DNA of 64,000 bases, taken from contig JALHLU010000006.1 of assembly GCA_022844345.1 (NCBI GenBank), positions 62,001-126,000 on the forward strand, read 5' to 3'. Below the pieces are notes generated by a model. It had not been told where the DNA came from and searched no databases. It worked only from the letters and a program-made list of their open reading frames with translations. This document shows, piece after piece, positions 52,195 to 61,740 of the stretch (positions are counted from its first letter, which is position 1; the number at the start of each line of letters is the position of its first letter). The stretch comes from Hyphomonadaceae bacterium (GTDB lineage Bacteria; Pseudomonadota; Alphaproteobacteria; Caulobacterales; Hyphomonadaceae). The position numbers and the translations under genes were made by a program.

Positions 52195-53415
52195 GAGCGC
52201 ATTGGCCTGCGCGATGCCGCCCAGCATAACGGCGGATGGCTTGATGGACCGCGCCTGCGTCGTGCGGTCAACGCCAACAAGGCCGAATCTCGGCTCGTAG
52301 CCCAGCAGCCATTCGTAATTGTCGAGCAGCGACCAATAGAAATACCCGCGCACGTCCACGCCCTCAGCCATTGCCTTGTGAAGGTCGGTCAACGCCTCGC
52401 GGATGAAAGCGCCGCGCCGCGCATCATCCTCGCCTGACCAGCCATTCTCCGTCACGATGATCGGCGTTTTCGTGCGCTGCCACACATAGCGGCAGGTTTC
52501 GGCCAGCGCCTGCGGCCGGTCCTCGTATCCCATGACGGTCAGGGGGTAGCCGGGCTCGGGCCCGAACGATCCATCCCGGCGCACGACAACGCGCGTGTAG
52601 GTCTGCACGCCGATGAAATCGTCCTTTGCGCAGGCGTCGAGGAACGGTCCGTAGAACTCCTCGCGTCTCTGATCCCGCAGGTGTTCGGCGCCCGGTTCAG
52701 CCTGTTCGTCCTGCAGCGCAAGCGTGAGACCGACAGGGATATGCGGATGATGCGCCTTGATGGCGTCGCGGCCCATGGCGTGGGCCTTCAACCCCTGATC
52801 CAGCAGGGCGGCAGGCGGGGCGCCGAAGAAATTGCCGGCGATGGACCCGCCCAGCGCCCGTTCCGCCGCCGCAAGGCGTGCGGCGAAACGCGCGTCGCCG
52901 GCATGCCGCTCGAGAATGCCGGCATAGACCACTGGCAGGTTGAGCTCGTTGAGCGTGCAGGCAATGTCAAAGCCGGACAAGCGCTGCGCTGCGTGATCGC
53001 AATAACGCGCGAATCTGTCCGCGAATGCGGGATCGGTGAACCCGCCCTTGCGCGCCTGCCAGAGCGGCAGGGTGAAATGCTGGAAGGTGAGAACGGCCGA
53101 GACGCCGCGCGCGCGGCAATGGTCGATACAGCGCTGATAGTGGTCGATGGCCGCCTGCGAAAAGGCGCCCTCTTCCGGCTCGATCCGCGCCCACTCGATG
53201 GAGAAGCGATAGGCCTTGAGGCCAAGCCCGGCGAGGATCGCGATGTCGTCCGCAAAGCGGTGATACTGGTCGCAGGCGTCGCCCGATGGTTCGTGGAAAA
53301 AGGAGGGCTGTGCGTGTTCAAGCGCCCAGAAGTCGGACGAGACGTTGCCGCCTTCGACCTGATGCGCCGCTGTCGCAGCGCCCCAGATGAACTTCTCCGG
53401 AAACGCCAGCGCCAC
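52180..53415 (-). CDS. Glycoside hydrolase family 1 (beta-glucosidase-like)
   Basis: 411-residue GH1 retaining glycosidase. The N-terminal FIWGAATAAHQVEGG is diagnostic. The acid/base Glu is E157 in TLNEL (family TFNEP) and the nucleophile is E323 in VTENGW. FSIEWARIEPEEG and YFYWSLLDNYEWLLGY match the sugar-binding strands. No signal peptide, so it acts on imported beta-linked disaccharides. It lies 7 bp downstream of the MBL hydrolase gene on the same strand. Confidence 0.95.
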   Translation of the reverse strand: MALAFPEKFIWGAATAAHQVEGGNVSSDFWALEHAQPSFFHEPSGDACDQYHRFADDIAILAGLGLKAYRFSIEWARIEPEEGAFSQAAIDHYQRCIDHCRARGVSAVLTFQHFTLPLWQARKGGFTDPAFADRFARYCDHAAQRLSGFDIACTLNELNLPVVYAGILERHAGDARFAARLAAAERALGGSIAGNFFGAPPAALLDQGLKAHAMGRDAIKAHHPHIPVGLTLALQDEQAEPGAEHLRDQRREEFYGPFLDACAKDDFIGVQTYTRVVVRRDGSFGPEPGYPLTVMGYEDRPQALAETCRYVWQRTKTPIIVTENGWSGEDDARRGAFIREALTDLHKAMAEGVDVRGYFYWSLLDNYEWLLGYEPRFGLVGVDRTTQARSIKPSAVMLGGIAQANALSVEP

Positions 53416-53422
53416 GCCGCCC

Positions 53423-54451
53423 CTACTTCTTCAGCTCGTTGTAGATCACGGTGACGTAGGCGTCGTCGGAGATGAAGCCGCCCGGCCCCATGAAGCGCGG
53501 CGTCCACTGGGCGAGCGGCTTGGCGGCGACAGCTTCCTGCAATGTCTTGCCTTGCTTGACCAGCGCATCGACAGCGGCGCGGGCGCCGCGATGCATGTCG
53601 AATGCGGCCTGCAGGTCCGCCCGGGTCGCAAGTTCGCCATGACCGGGAATCACCTTGGTTCCCGGGCCGGCGATCTCGAGCGCGCGCCCCAGCGTTTCGA
53701 TGAAGCCCATCTGTGTGCCGCCCGAACCGGTGTCCACAAAGGGATAGCGGTCCTTCATGTAGGTGTCGCCCATGTGCAGCACGTCCGCCTCGACGAAGTA
53801 GATCAGCACGTCGCCATCGGTGTGCGTTGGCTGTGGCGCGGGAATGGCGCGGATGGTCTGGCCGTTGAGATGGAAATCGACGCCGGCGGTGAACGTCACG
53901 ACCGGCCAGGCCGCCTCGGGGGATGGCGCGGAGACGGCGCCAGCGCGATTGACCGACTGCAGTTCGCCCGTCAGGCGCTTGCGGACGTTGGCGTGCGCGA
54001 AAACGGTGGCGCCTGCATCGGCGAATACCTCGTTGCCGCCGGCATGGTCGAAATGCCAGTGCGTGTTGACGAGATAGCGCGGCTTGCCGCCGGCCAGTTC
54101 CTCCACCTTCGCGAGGTTCGCCATTGCGTTGGTGGCGTACTGGTCGTCGATCAGGAACAGGCCATCGTCGCCCGTGAGCAGACCGAGATTGCCGCCCTGG
54201 CCCATTAGCATGGAGACCCCCTGCCCGAGATCAATCACGCGGGCGAAGGCCTGGCTGTTCGGCGCCGGAGTTGTGGCGGCTGGCGTTGCGGCCGCTGGCG
54301 GCGCCGGGTTGGGCAGCCGCGGCGGGGCTGGCGGATCGGGCTCGCGAACGGCGATGAACAGGTCGGGCTCGCGCGGGGCGCTCTCGGTGACGCAGGCGCC
54401 AAGCGCCACCAGCGCGGCCGCAGACAGTATGAAAGCCGATTTCCGCATCAT
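53423..54451 (-). CDS. MBL-fold metallo-hydrolase, lipoprotein
   Basis: 342 residues. The lipobox is GAC in LVALGAC. An Ala/Pro linker is followed by a metallo-beta-lactamase-fold domain with THWHFDHAGGN (HxHxDH) and HGELATRA for further metal ligands. Exported MBL proteins of this type are often quinoprotein-relay or lactonase/phosphodiesterase-like enzymes, and the substrate is unknown. Two adjacent ATG codons follow GGGGAGGG. It sits 7 bp upstream of the GH1 gene. Confidence 0.88.
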   Translation of the reverse strand: MMRKSAFILSAAALVALGACVTESAPREPDLFIAVREPDPPAPPRLPNPAPPAAATPAATTPAPNSQAFARVIDLGQGVSMLMGQGGNLGLLTGDDGLFLIDDQYATNAMANLAKVEELAGGKPRYLVNTHWHFDHAGGNEVFADAGATVFAHANVRKRLTGELQSVNRAGAVSAPSPEAAWPVVTFTAGVDFHLNGQTIRAIPAPQPTHTDGDVLIYFVEADVLHMGDTYMKDRYPFVDTGSGGTQMGFIETLGRALEIAGPGTKVIPGHGELATRADLQAAFDMHRGARAAVDALVKQGKTLQEAVAAKPLAQWTPRFMGPGGFISDDAYVTVIYNELKK

Positions 54452-54529
54452 GCCCTCCCCCTTTGTTTTGTGAGCGGGAAGAGAGGCGCTTTGCCGTCCA
54501 ATTGCAAGAGCGGCGGCGACCGTGGGCGT

Positions 54530-54955
54530 TTAGCGGATTTCCTCGGCCACACAGCCCTCGCCGTCGAAGGACACGTCCTGCACGCGGCCGGCGGCCATGA
54601 CGAAACGCGTTGTGCAGACGGACCGGAAAACCTGCGGCGGCTCCCACACCGGATAGGTTTCCGTGATGATTTCGGTCTTCTCGTTGCCGTCCTTGTCGCG
54701 GAAGGTGCGCCTGACCTCGCGGACCTCGTCGCGCCAGTAGCCAGCGCGCTCGTCCACCGTTGTTTTCGTGTAGCTCCAAAGCTCGCGCCCGTTCGACATC
54801 GAGGCCGTGGCGTGGGGCGGGCCCCAGTCGAGGAGGACAGCGTCGCCGCTGGCGCCGAGCATCATGCTCATATGCTGGCGATAGCCTTCCTCGGTGACGC
54901 AGGCGGCCAGTACAAGCGCGGCGCCGGCGGCAAGCATGGACAGACGGCTGATCAT
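54530..54955 (-). CDS. Small lipoprotein, unknown
   Basis: 141-residue lipoprotein (signal ends LVLAAC). The mature part begins VTEEGYRQHMSMMLG and contains LLDWGPPHATASMSNGRELWSYTKT, a pattern reminiscent of the SmpA/BamE-like fold where G-x-P and W-x-Y mark the small domain, followed by two Cys near the end (SVCTTRF and GEGC). I cannot assign a family. The ATG giving MISRLSM was chosen. Confidence 0.7.
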   Translation of the reverse strand: MISRLSMLAAGAALVLAACVTEEGYRQHMSMMLGASGDAVLLDWGPPHATASMSNGRELWSYTKTTVDERAGYWRDEVREVRRTFRDKDGNEKTEIITETYPVWEPPQVFRSVCTTRFVMAAGRVQDVSFDGEGCVAEEIR

Positions 54956-55039
54956 GATCGTCCCCTGATGACAGTTCAGCCGCATCGTCGCCCGATGCGG
55001 CTGAACCCATCTTGAATGAGAGTGTGTCCGGGCGCCAGC

Positions 55040-55882
55040 CTAGCGCGCCTTGAACTCCACGCGCACATCCGAACGGGAGACATATTCGGCCGGAATGTCG
55101 AAGCCGAGGGCGTTGCAGGTGCGCAAGGAGGCGCGCGCCTTGGCGATGAACACCGTCATTGCCGGATCGTCCGTGGGCGCCAGGGCCGGCTGGATCAGCA
55201 CCGGTTCAGCCGCCAGCTTTCCGTCCATCCCGAAGGTGAGCGAGAAGGTGGCCTTGAGACGATGCGCGTCCATCATGGAGCTGGAGTCGGTCCAGCAGCG
55301 CTTGTCGACCAGTTGGGCCAGTACATGGGCGCCGAGCGAGCCTGCGGGTTCCATGCGCGGGGTGGGCGCGGCCGGCGCGACCGAGATCAGTCCGCTGTCA
55401 ACCGGCGCGGCGGAAGGCGCGGGCGACACGGCGGGCGCTGTGGGGCGCGGCAGGTCGATTCTGGGCGCCGGCGACGCGACCACAGGCGCGGCGGCGGGCG
55501 CCGGCGCGGCGGCGCGCACGGCGCCGCCCGCCATGGGGGCGGATGTCAGGTCGGAGCGGATGTAGGCCTTCTGCCCGTTGCGCAGCACGACCTGGTACCA
55601 GACCCAGTCCGGCTGGCGCGCGAGGCCAACGACGGTGAGCTGCAGCCCGGTGCTGCCCGAGGAAAGCACGGGCACATCGGAGGCCGCGAAGGGTTCGGCG
55701 CGCAGGCGCACGCCCTGCCCCTGTATGGTGATCGGCGTTGCGGGGCTGAATGGCTCGACCGTGTAGACGGCGCGCGCCGGCTGGGCCGGGACTGAGCCAG
55801 ATATCTGGCCGGATATCTGGGCATGGGCCGCGCCGGACGCCGCCAGCACAGCCGCAAGGACCGATGTCAGCACGATACGCAT
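55040..55882 (-). CDS. Exported protein with bacterial SH3 domain
   Basis: 280 residues. A signal peptide is visible (VLTSVLAAVLAASGAAHAQ). A bacterial SH3 domain at about 45-105 contains GVRLRAEPF, GSTGLQLTVVG and WVWYQVVLRNGQKAYIRSDL. An Ala/Pro-rich linker follows, then a C-terminal domain with FSLTFGMDGKLAAEPV resembling the TonB C-terminal or energy-transfer fold. The linker and SH3 suggest peptidoglycan contact. The longest frame starts 138 bp further up, but MRIVLTS gives the signal. Confidence 0.75.
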   Translation of the reverse strand: MRIVLTSVLAAVLAASGAAHAQISGQISGSVPAQPARAVYTVEPFSPATPITIQGQGVRLRAEPFAASDVPVLSSGSTGLQLTVVGLARQPDWVWYQVVLRNGQKAYIRSDLTSAPMAGGAVRAAAPAPAAAPVVASPAPRIDLPRPTAPAVSPAPSAAPVDSGLISVAPAAPTPRMEPAGSLGAHVLAQLVDKRCWTDSSSMMDAHRLKATFSLTFGMDGKLAAEPVLIQPALAPTDDPAMTVFIAKARASLRTCNALGFDIPAEYVSRSDVRVEFKAR

Positions 55883-55976
55883 TCGAAGAGCCCGTTCATT
55901 CCACCGCCGCACCGAAGGGTGGGGCATTTGATCGATGGCCATTTTCCCGGGGGAGAACGGCCAAACCATGGCGAGC

Positions 55977-56969
55977 TTACAGCATTGCTGGGATGACCCG
56001 ATCCGGCGGGCGGTGCCCATCCGCGAAGGTCTTGATGTTGATGATCACCTTTTCGCCCATGTCGATGCGGCCTTCGAGCGTGGCCGAGGACATGTGTGGC
56101 AGCACCACGACATTGCGCAGCGCCTTGAGACGCGGGTTGAGGTTGGGCTCGTTCTCGAACACGTCGAGACCGGCGCCGGCAAGTTCGCCGGTCTCCAGCG
56201 CGCGGATCAGGGCGGCTTCGTCGATCACCTCCCCGCGCGCCGTGTTCACCAGATAGGCGTCCGGTTTCATCAGCTTGATGCGCCGGGCCGACAGCAGGTG
56301 GAAGGTCGCGGGCGTGTGCGGGCAGTTGATGGAGACGATGTCCATCCGCGCCAGCATCTGATCGAGGCTTTCCCAGTAGGTGGCCTCAAGTTCGTTGGCG
56401 ATCTGCTCGCGGACCGGCTTGCGGTTGTGATAATGGATCTGCAGGCCGAACGCCTTGGCGCGGCGCGCGACAGCCGAGCCGATGCGCCCCATGCCGACAA
56501 TGCCGAGGCGCTTGCCGAAGATGCGGCGGCCCAGCATCCATGTCGGTGACCAGCCCGTGAACTGGCCCGACTGCACGGCCGTCACGCCATCGACGATGCG
56601 GCGCGGGACAGCCAGCATCAGGGCCATGGTCATGTCGGCGGTGTCTTCGGTCAGCACGCCCGGCGTATTGGTGACGGTGATCCCGCGCGAGACGCAGGCC
56701 TGCACGTCGATATTGTCGACCCCGGCCCCAAAGTGCGCGATCAGGCGAAGCCGCTCGCCGGCGCGCGCCAGCATCCGGCCATCGATCTTGTCGGTGACGG
56801 TCGGCACCAGAACGTCGCAGCGCGAGGCCGCCTCGCCAAGCTGCTCGATCGTCATAGGCGCATCAGAGGTGTTGAGTTCGACGTCGAAGAGTTCGCTCAT
56901 CCGCGTCTCGACCGGCTCGGGCAGCCGGCGGGTCACGATTACCTTCAACTTGGGGCGAGACGTGGGCAT
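55977..56969 (-). CDS. D-isomer 2-hydroxyacid dehydrogenase
   Basis: 330-residue NAD(P)H-dependent reductase of glyoxylate, hydroxypyruvate or related 2-oxo acids. Rossmann motif GIVGMGRIGSAVARRAKAFG, catalytic Arg in NTARGEVID, Glu in DVFENEP and His in LPHMSSAT are present. The N-terminal VIVTRRLPEPVETRM is typical of the glyoxylate/hydroxypyruvate reductase group. The start is the ATG giving MPTSRPKLK. It is divergent from the SH3 gene at 57187. Confidence 0.92.
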   Translation of the reverse strand: MPTSRPKLKVIVTRRLPEPVETRMSELFDVELNTSDAPMTIEQLGEAASRCDVLVPTVTDKIDGRMLARAGERLRLIAHFGAGVDNIDVQACVSRGITVTNTPGVLTEDTADMTMALMLAVPRRIVDGVTAVQSGQFTGWSPTWMLGRRIFGKRLGIVGMGRIGSAVARRAKAFGLQIHYHNRKPVREQIANELEATYWESLDQMLARMDIVSINCPHTPATFHLLSARRIKLMKPDAYLVNTARGEVIDEAALIRALETGELAGAGLDVFENEPNLNPRLKALRNVVVLPHMSSATLEGRIDMGEKVIINIKTFADGHRPPDRVIPAML

Positions 56970-57186
56970 TGCTGCTGGCCGCTTCCTCTGTCTTTTCGGG
57001 GGCCGTCCGGTGCGCCGGCAGTACCCGTGTTGCGGGCGGTGTATCAAAGCGCTGACCAAGGGCCAACCGGCCGTCCACTGGTTAAGCCGACTTTCACGCC
57101 CTCATGCTTCTGTCTGCCCTTCCAGTCCTCGCGTTGCCGGGGACCGAACATCGCCAGTTTTCTTCTTCATCGGGGATCGCCACACC

Positions 57187-57780
57187 GTGAGAGAAATTCG
57201 CACCCGCAGCACGACTTTCCTGTTGGCTGGGCAGATTTTTGGCGCCCTGGCGAGCCTGACCCTTGCAGCCGCGCCGGCCGCCCAGGCGCAGGAAGCGCTG
57301 ACGCCGGGTAGTTTTCGCGCGTTTGCAGCCGAGGGCGTCGAGCCCCGAATGAGCGATTTTTCCGGCCTGCCAGTGCCGCGCTATGCCAGCCTGCGGTTCG
57401 ACATGGTTAACGGCCGGTCGGGCCCCAGCGCGGATTATCCCGTGAAATGGACTTATGAGCGCGCCGGCCTGCCGGTCGTTGTCGTTAGGGAAAGCAATGA
57501 GTGGCGCAAGGTCCGAGATCCGGTGGGCGACGAGGTCTGGGTGAACAAGTCCCAGCTGGCGGAACAGCGCACGGCCATCACCACGCATGCTGGCGTAATG
57601 CACCTGACGCCTGCCGCCGATGCGGCCCAGGCGGCGCGGTTCAATCCGGGCACGGTGGTCAGCCTCGGCGACTGCGGAACAGTCTGGTGCCCGGTCAGCA
57701 CGCAGGGGCAAAAGGGCTGGATCCTGCGCGAGCAGCTGTGGGGCGCCGACGCGCTGCCGCCGGCGCCCGGAAATCGCTAG
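57187..57780 (+). CDS. Exported SH3-domain protein
   Basis: 197 residues. A signal peptide (LASLTLAAAPAAQAQ) precedes a bacterial SH3 region: LPVPRYASLRFDMVNGRSGPS, VKWTYERAGLPVVVVRESNEW and DEVWVNKSQLAEQ. A second SH3-like half follows (FNPGTVVSLGDCGTVWCPVSTQGQKGWILREQ) with a Cys pair. The start is a GTG at 57187. The frame is open far upstream but not coding. Such proteins usually bind cell-wall peptides. It lies just before fabA on the same strand. Confidence 0.82.
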   Translation: MREIRTRSTTFLLAGQIFGALASLTLAAAPAAQAQEALTPGSFRAFAAEGVEPRMSDFSGLPVPRYASLRFDMVNGRSGPSADYPVKWTYERAGLPVVVVRESNEWRKVRDPVGDEVWVNKSQLAEQRTAITTHAGVMHLTPAADAAQAARFNPGTVVSLGDCGTVWCPVSTQGQKGWILREQLWGADALPPAPGNR

Positions 57781-57874
57781 GAAATTTCTGAGCGCTGCCC
57801 ACTCCCCAAGCGCTGCTTGAGCCGCCGAGTCCCGCGTGTTAACGGCCTCTTCTTCCCGGCCAGCGGAGCGGCCC

Positions 57875-58426
57875 ATGACTGCGTTACCCCAAGACCCCAA
57901 CTCGCCCCGGGCGTTTCACACCGCCAAGAGTTCCTACAGCTATGAGGAGCTCCTGAAGGCGGGCCGGGGCGAACTGTTCGGGCCGCGCAACGCCCAGCTT
58001 CCAGTTCCACCCATGTTGATGCTGGACCGGATCACCGAGATTTCACTCGATGGCGGCGCCCACCAGCGCGGCCACCTGGTTGCGGAACTCGATATCCATC
58101 CCGATCTCTGGTTTTTCAAATGCCACTTCCCGGGCGATCCTGTCATGCCGGGCTGCCTTGGCCTTGATGCGATGTGGCAGCTGGTTGGCTTCTGGCTTGG
58201 CTGGTCCGGCTCGCCGGGCAAGGGTCGTGCGCTGGGTGTCGGCGAGGTCAAATTTTCGGGCGAGGTAACGCCGGACAAGAAGCTGGTTCGTTATGAGATT
58301 GAAATCCGCCGCGCCATCCGTTCGCGCCTGGTCATGGGAATCGCTGACGGAAGTGTGTTTCTGGACGGCGAAAAAATCTATACCGCCAAGGACATGAAGG
58401 TTGGCTTGAAGAATTTGGTTGGGTAG
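57875..58426 (+). CDS. fabA: Bifunctional 3-hydroxydecanoyl-ACP dehydratase/isomerase
   Basis: Dehydrates 3-hydroxyacyl-ACP and isomerises trans-2 to cis-3-decenoyl-ACP, the branch point to unsaturated fatty acids. The 183 residues have the hot-dog helix with catalytic His84 (KCHFPGDPV) and Asp98 (LGLDAMWQ). It is followed by fabB on the same strand after a 95-bp gap holding a perfect palindrome. Confidence 0.96.
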   Translation: MTALPQDPNSPRAFHTAKSSYSYEELLKAGRGELFGPRNAQLPVPPMLMLDRITEISLDGGAHQRGHLVAELDIHPDLWFFKCHFPGDPVMPGCLGLDAMWQLVGFWLGWSGSPGKGRALGVGEVKFSGEVTPDKKLVRYEIEIRRAIRSRLVMGIADGSVFLDGEKIYTAKDMKVGLKNLVG

Positions 58427-58440
58427 AGCTTGCACGCTTG

Positions 58441-58465
58441 GGTTGTGACGCCCCGCGTCACAACC
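58441..58465. promoter_or_regulatory. Perfect 11-bp dyad between fabA and fabB
   Basis: GGTTGTGACGC (58441-58451) and GCGTCACAACC (58455-58465) around a CCC spacer. It has no T run on either side, so it is not a standard terminator. It could be an attenuating stem or an operator controlling fabB relative to fabA. Confidence 0.55.
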
Positions 58466-58521
58466 TCAGGGCAGACACGTTGGGTTAACAGTCGATTGGG
58501 CTAGCAGGGAGAGATCACGCG

Positions 58522-59763
58522 ATGGCGGCCACTGGCCCCGAACTTCGCAGGGTGGTGATTACCGGGATGGGCATCGTCTCGTCCATCGGCGACACGATCA
58601 AGGAAGTCTCCGACAGCCTGAAGGCAGGCCGGTCAGGCATCTCGTTCATACAAGATTACGCCGACAAGGGCTTCAAGTCCCAGGTCGCCGGCAAGCCGAA
58701 GGCCAATCCGGAAGACCACATCGACAAGCGCGCGATGCGCTTCATGGGCGATGGCGCTGGGTGGTGCCACATGTCGATGTCGCAGGCGATCGCTGACGCC
58801 GGCCTCGACGAGAGCATAATCTCGAACCCGCGCACGGGCCTGATCGTTGGAACGGGCGGACCTTCCACGCGCGCCATCGTGGCGGCGGCGGACTCGACCC
58901 GCGAAAAAGGCTCGCCACGCCGCATCGGGCCGTTCGCCGTGCCCAAGGCGATGTCGTCGACCGCCTCGGCGACCCTCTCCACCCTCTTCAAGATCCTGGG
59001 CGTCAACTATTCGATCTCCTCGGCGTGCACGACGTCGCTGCACTGCGTGGGGGCGGCGACCGAGCAGATCCAGTGGGGCAAGCAGGACGTGATGTTCGCC
59101 GGCGGCGGCGAGGAACTTGACTGGACCCTGTCCTGCCTGTTCGACGGGCTGGGCGCGATGTCGTCGAAGTACAACGCCGAACCGCACCGCGCCTCCCGCG
59201 CCTATGACGCCGATCGCGATGGCTTCGTCATCGCGGGCGGCGCCGGCATGGTCGTGCTCGAAGAGTACGAGCACGCCAAGCGTCGCGGCGCGACCATCTA
59301 TGGCGAAGTCGCCGGCTATGGCGCGACGTCGGATGGCTACGACATGGTGGCCCCCTCGGGCGAAGGCGCGGTCCGCGCCATGAAGATGGCCATGGAGCAG
59401 GCCGGCGCAAAGCCCGACTATCTCAACCCGCACGCCACCTCGACGCCGGTTGGCGACGTGAAGGAGCTTGAGGCTGTCCGCGAAGTGTTCGGCCAGCAGG
59501 CATCCGACCAGCCTATGATTTCGGCGACCAAGTCGATGACCGGCCACTCGCTCGGCGGCGCCGGCGTGCAGGAGTTGATCTACTCGCTGATCATGATGAA
59601 GGAGCGCTTCGTTGCGCCCTCCATCAACATCGAGAAGCTCGATCCCCTCGCCTACGGCGTCAACATCATCCGCGAGGCCCGCGAGGCCGTGATCCGCATG
59701 GTGATGTCGAACTCGTTCGGCTTCGGCGGCACTAACGGCTCGATCATGGTGGCGAAGGTCTGA
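58522..59763 (+). CDS. fabB: Beta-ketoacyl-ACP synthase I
   Basis: Elongates acyl-ACP, including the cis-unsaturated intermediates from FabA. The 413 residues have the thiolase-fold triad: Cys169 in [10 protein letters not shown], His304 in NPHATSTP and His342 in TGHSLGGAG. The ribosome-binding site is GGGAGAG. The gene is followed by an oppositely oriented histidine kinase rather than directly by fabI. Confidence 0.96.
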   Translation: MAATGPELRRVVITGMGIVSSIGDTIKEVSDSLKAGRSGISFIQDYADKGFKSQVAGKPKANPEDHIDKRAMRFMGDGAGWCHMSMSQAIADAGLDESIISNPRTGLIVGTGGPSTRAIVAAADSTREKGSPRRIGPFAVPKAMSSTASATLSTLFKILGVNYSISSACTTSLHCVGAATEQIQWGKQDVMFAGGGEELDWTLSCLFDGLGAMSSKYNAEPHRASRAYDADRDGFVIAGGAGMVVLEEYEHAKRRGATIYGEVAGYGATSDGYDMVAPSGEGAVRAMKMAMEQAGAKPDYLNPHATSTPVGDVKELEAVREVFGQQASDQPMISATKSMTGHSLGGAGVQELIYSLIMMKERFVAPSINIEKLDPLAYGVNIIREAREAVIRMVMSNSFGFGGTNGSIMVAKV

Positions 59764-59826
59764 GTCTTCGCCCGCGCCTGGCGACATCTGACGCTTCACT
59801 TCGCAAACCGCGCCGTTCACGCGGGA

Positions 59827-61740
59827 CTATGCCGCTGGCGCGGACAACGGCCCCTCTAGCACGGCCCGCATTTTAAGTGCGAGATCGTCAAGGCTGTACG
59901 GCTTGGGCAGAAAGTGGACCCCTTGGGCAAGCGATTGATTGTGAACCACTGATTCACGCGCGTACCCGGTGGTAAACAGCACCTTGAGGTCCGGCCTGCG
60001 CCGCGTTGCTTCGTCGGCGAGCTGACGTCCGCTCATGCCGGGCATGACGATGTCGGTGAACAGACAAGCGATCTCGGGATGCTGGTCGATTTTGAGAAGT
60101 GCGCTGGCTCCGTCGTGAGCGTGAATGATCGTGTAGCCAAGCTCGCGCAGTCCGGCCACCGTAACTTCTCGCAAGCGCGGTTCGTCTTCGACCACGAGGA
60201 CGATCTCACCAACATTCCCGCGAGGAACAAGCGTGTGAGGTTCGCCCGCGGGCGCCGCGTTGTTAGCGCCCATGTAGCGTGGAAGATAGATTTTGATCGT
60301 CGTTCCCTTGCCGATTTCGGAATAGATTTTCACGTTGCCGCCGGATTGTTTGACAAATCCGAACACTTGGCTGAGGCCCAAACCCGTACCCTCGCCTAGC
60401 GGCTTTGTTGTGTAGAACGGCTCGAACGCGCGCTCGATCACTTCTGGCGACATGCCTGCGCCGTTGTCGGTTACCGCGATCATCACATACTGGCCGGCGG
60501 CGACATCAATATTTGCTCGCGCGTAAGCGTCATCGAGAGACACGTTGGCTGTTTCAAGCGTAAGTCTTCCGCCCTCGGGCATGGCGTCGCGCGCGTTGAG
60601 ACAGAGATTGAGAATGACGTTTTCAAGTTGACTCGGGTCCGTTCTGGTTCGCCAAAGTCCGCCCCCGAGAACGGTTTCTATAACAATGTTCTCGCCAAGC
60701 GTCCGGCGCAGAAGCTCAGTCATGCCGGAGATAAACTGGCTGGGGTCGAGTACTTCCGGCAGGAGCTGTTGCTGCCGGGAGAAAGCAAGCAGGCGCGCCG
60801 TCAGTGCCGCCGAACGCTGCGCGGCATCCATGGCCGCATCGAGCAAGCTGGCGATGTCGGTTTCGCCTCTCGCCAATCGCCTTCGGCACAATGAGATCGC
60901 CGACATAACGACGGCGTTCATGTTGTTGAAGTCGTGTGCGATGCCGCCAGTGAGTTGGCCAACTGCTTCCATCTTTTGCATCTGGTAGACCTGCGCTTCG
61001 AGCGTCTCACGACCGGCTGTCGCGGTACTGGTTTGACCGCGAGACTCTTGCAGCGCGTGAGCAGCTTCCCCGCTCTCGAGGATGCGGCTTGCGCTATCCG
61101 ACGCAGATTTCCGGCGGTCGCGCATCCAGATCGACAAGCTGAACCAAGCCAGCAAGGCCGCTGCAAGGGCTCCCAGGATCAGAAAGCCGCCTGTACTTTC
61201 CGCCTCCGTCTGGCGCTGTTCAAGCAAAACCTCTTGGCGTTGCACCATGCGTTCAGCAATCACACGAATGGGATCGAGCGATGCCACGCCGTCCGCTAAC
61301 TCGCCGGGGCGGCTAAGCGCTCCGCCTGCGTTGCCGGTTACGAAACGTGGGATGGCCAAATCGCGCAGTTCGACAAGCGCGGCCTGCTGACCCATGTCTG
61401 CCATCAGAGCCCGAAGCCTGGTGACATTCAGATCAAAAGGAATGCGCGCGCTACCAATACGGCGAGCATATGCTTCGTCGCCGGTCAGCAGGTAGCCGCG
61501 TCTGCCCAACTCGGCGTCTTGCACGAGAGAGAAGACCTGCGTCAGGCGGCCCTTTATATCCTCGGTATGGCGCACCCAATCCAACTGACCGCGGTATTGC
61601 AGGCCCAGCCCGATCGTCGCTACGGCAGCGGTAGCCAGACACATCCCTGCTAGCAGGGGCAACGCATAGGTGGCCACGTGCGATGGCGCCAGCCCGAACA
61701 TTCTACGGTCATTCGGGCGTGCGAGGACTCTTTCCTGCAA
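59827..61740 (-). CDS. CHASE3 hybrid sensor histidine kinase with receiver domain
   Basis: 637 residues: an N-terminal membrane helix (~24-47), a periplasmic CHASE3 domain (VRHTEDIKGRLTQVFSLV...ELGRRGYLLTGDE), and a second helix (~185-205). A coiled segment and kinase domain follow with H-box GGIAHDFNN (His269), N-box LNLCLNARDAM and DNGAGMSPE. The C-terminal receiver has the phospho-acceptor at Asp563 (FTDIVMPGMSG). No adjacent response regulator or output domain. Base composition looks lower in GC than fabB and fabI. It sits between fabB and fabI, which are usually adjacent, on the opposite strand. Confidence 0.92.
   Translation of the reverse strand: MQERVLARPNDRRMFGLAPSHVATYALPLLAGMCLATAAVATIGLGLQYRGQLDWVRHTEDIKGRLTQVFSLVQDAELGRRGYLLTGDEAYARRIGSARIPFDLNVTRLRALMADMGQQAALVELRDLAIPRFVTGNAGGALSRPGELADGVASLDPIRVIAERMVQRQEVLLEQRQTEAESTGGFLILGALAAALLAWFSLSIWMRDRRKSASDSASRILESGEAAHALQESRGQTSTATAGRETLEAQVYQMQKMEAVGQLTGGIAHDFNNMNAVVMSAISLCRRRLARGETDIASLLDAAMDAAQRSAALTARLLAFSRQQQLLPEVLDPSQFISGMTELLRRTLGENIVIETVLGGGLWRTRTDPSQLENVILNLCLNARDAMPEGGRLTLETANVSLDDAYARANIDVAAGQYVMIAVTDNGAGMSPEVIERAFEPFYTTKPLGEGTGLGLSQVFGFVKQSGGNVKIYSEIGKGTTIKIYLPRYMGANNAAPAGEPHTLVPRGNVGEIVLVVEDEPRLREVTVAGLRELGYTIIHAHDGASALLKIDQHPEIACLFTDIVMPGMSGRQLADEATRRRPDLKVLFTTGYARESVVHNQSLAQGVHFLPKPYSLDDLALKMRAVLEGPLSAPAA

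Noticed and set aside
58633-59820. 395-codon minus-strand frame over fabB
   Set aside because: It is an antisense shadow of fabB, whose catalytic Cys and two His residues are intact.
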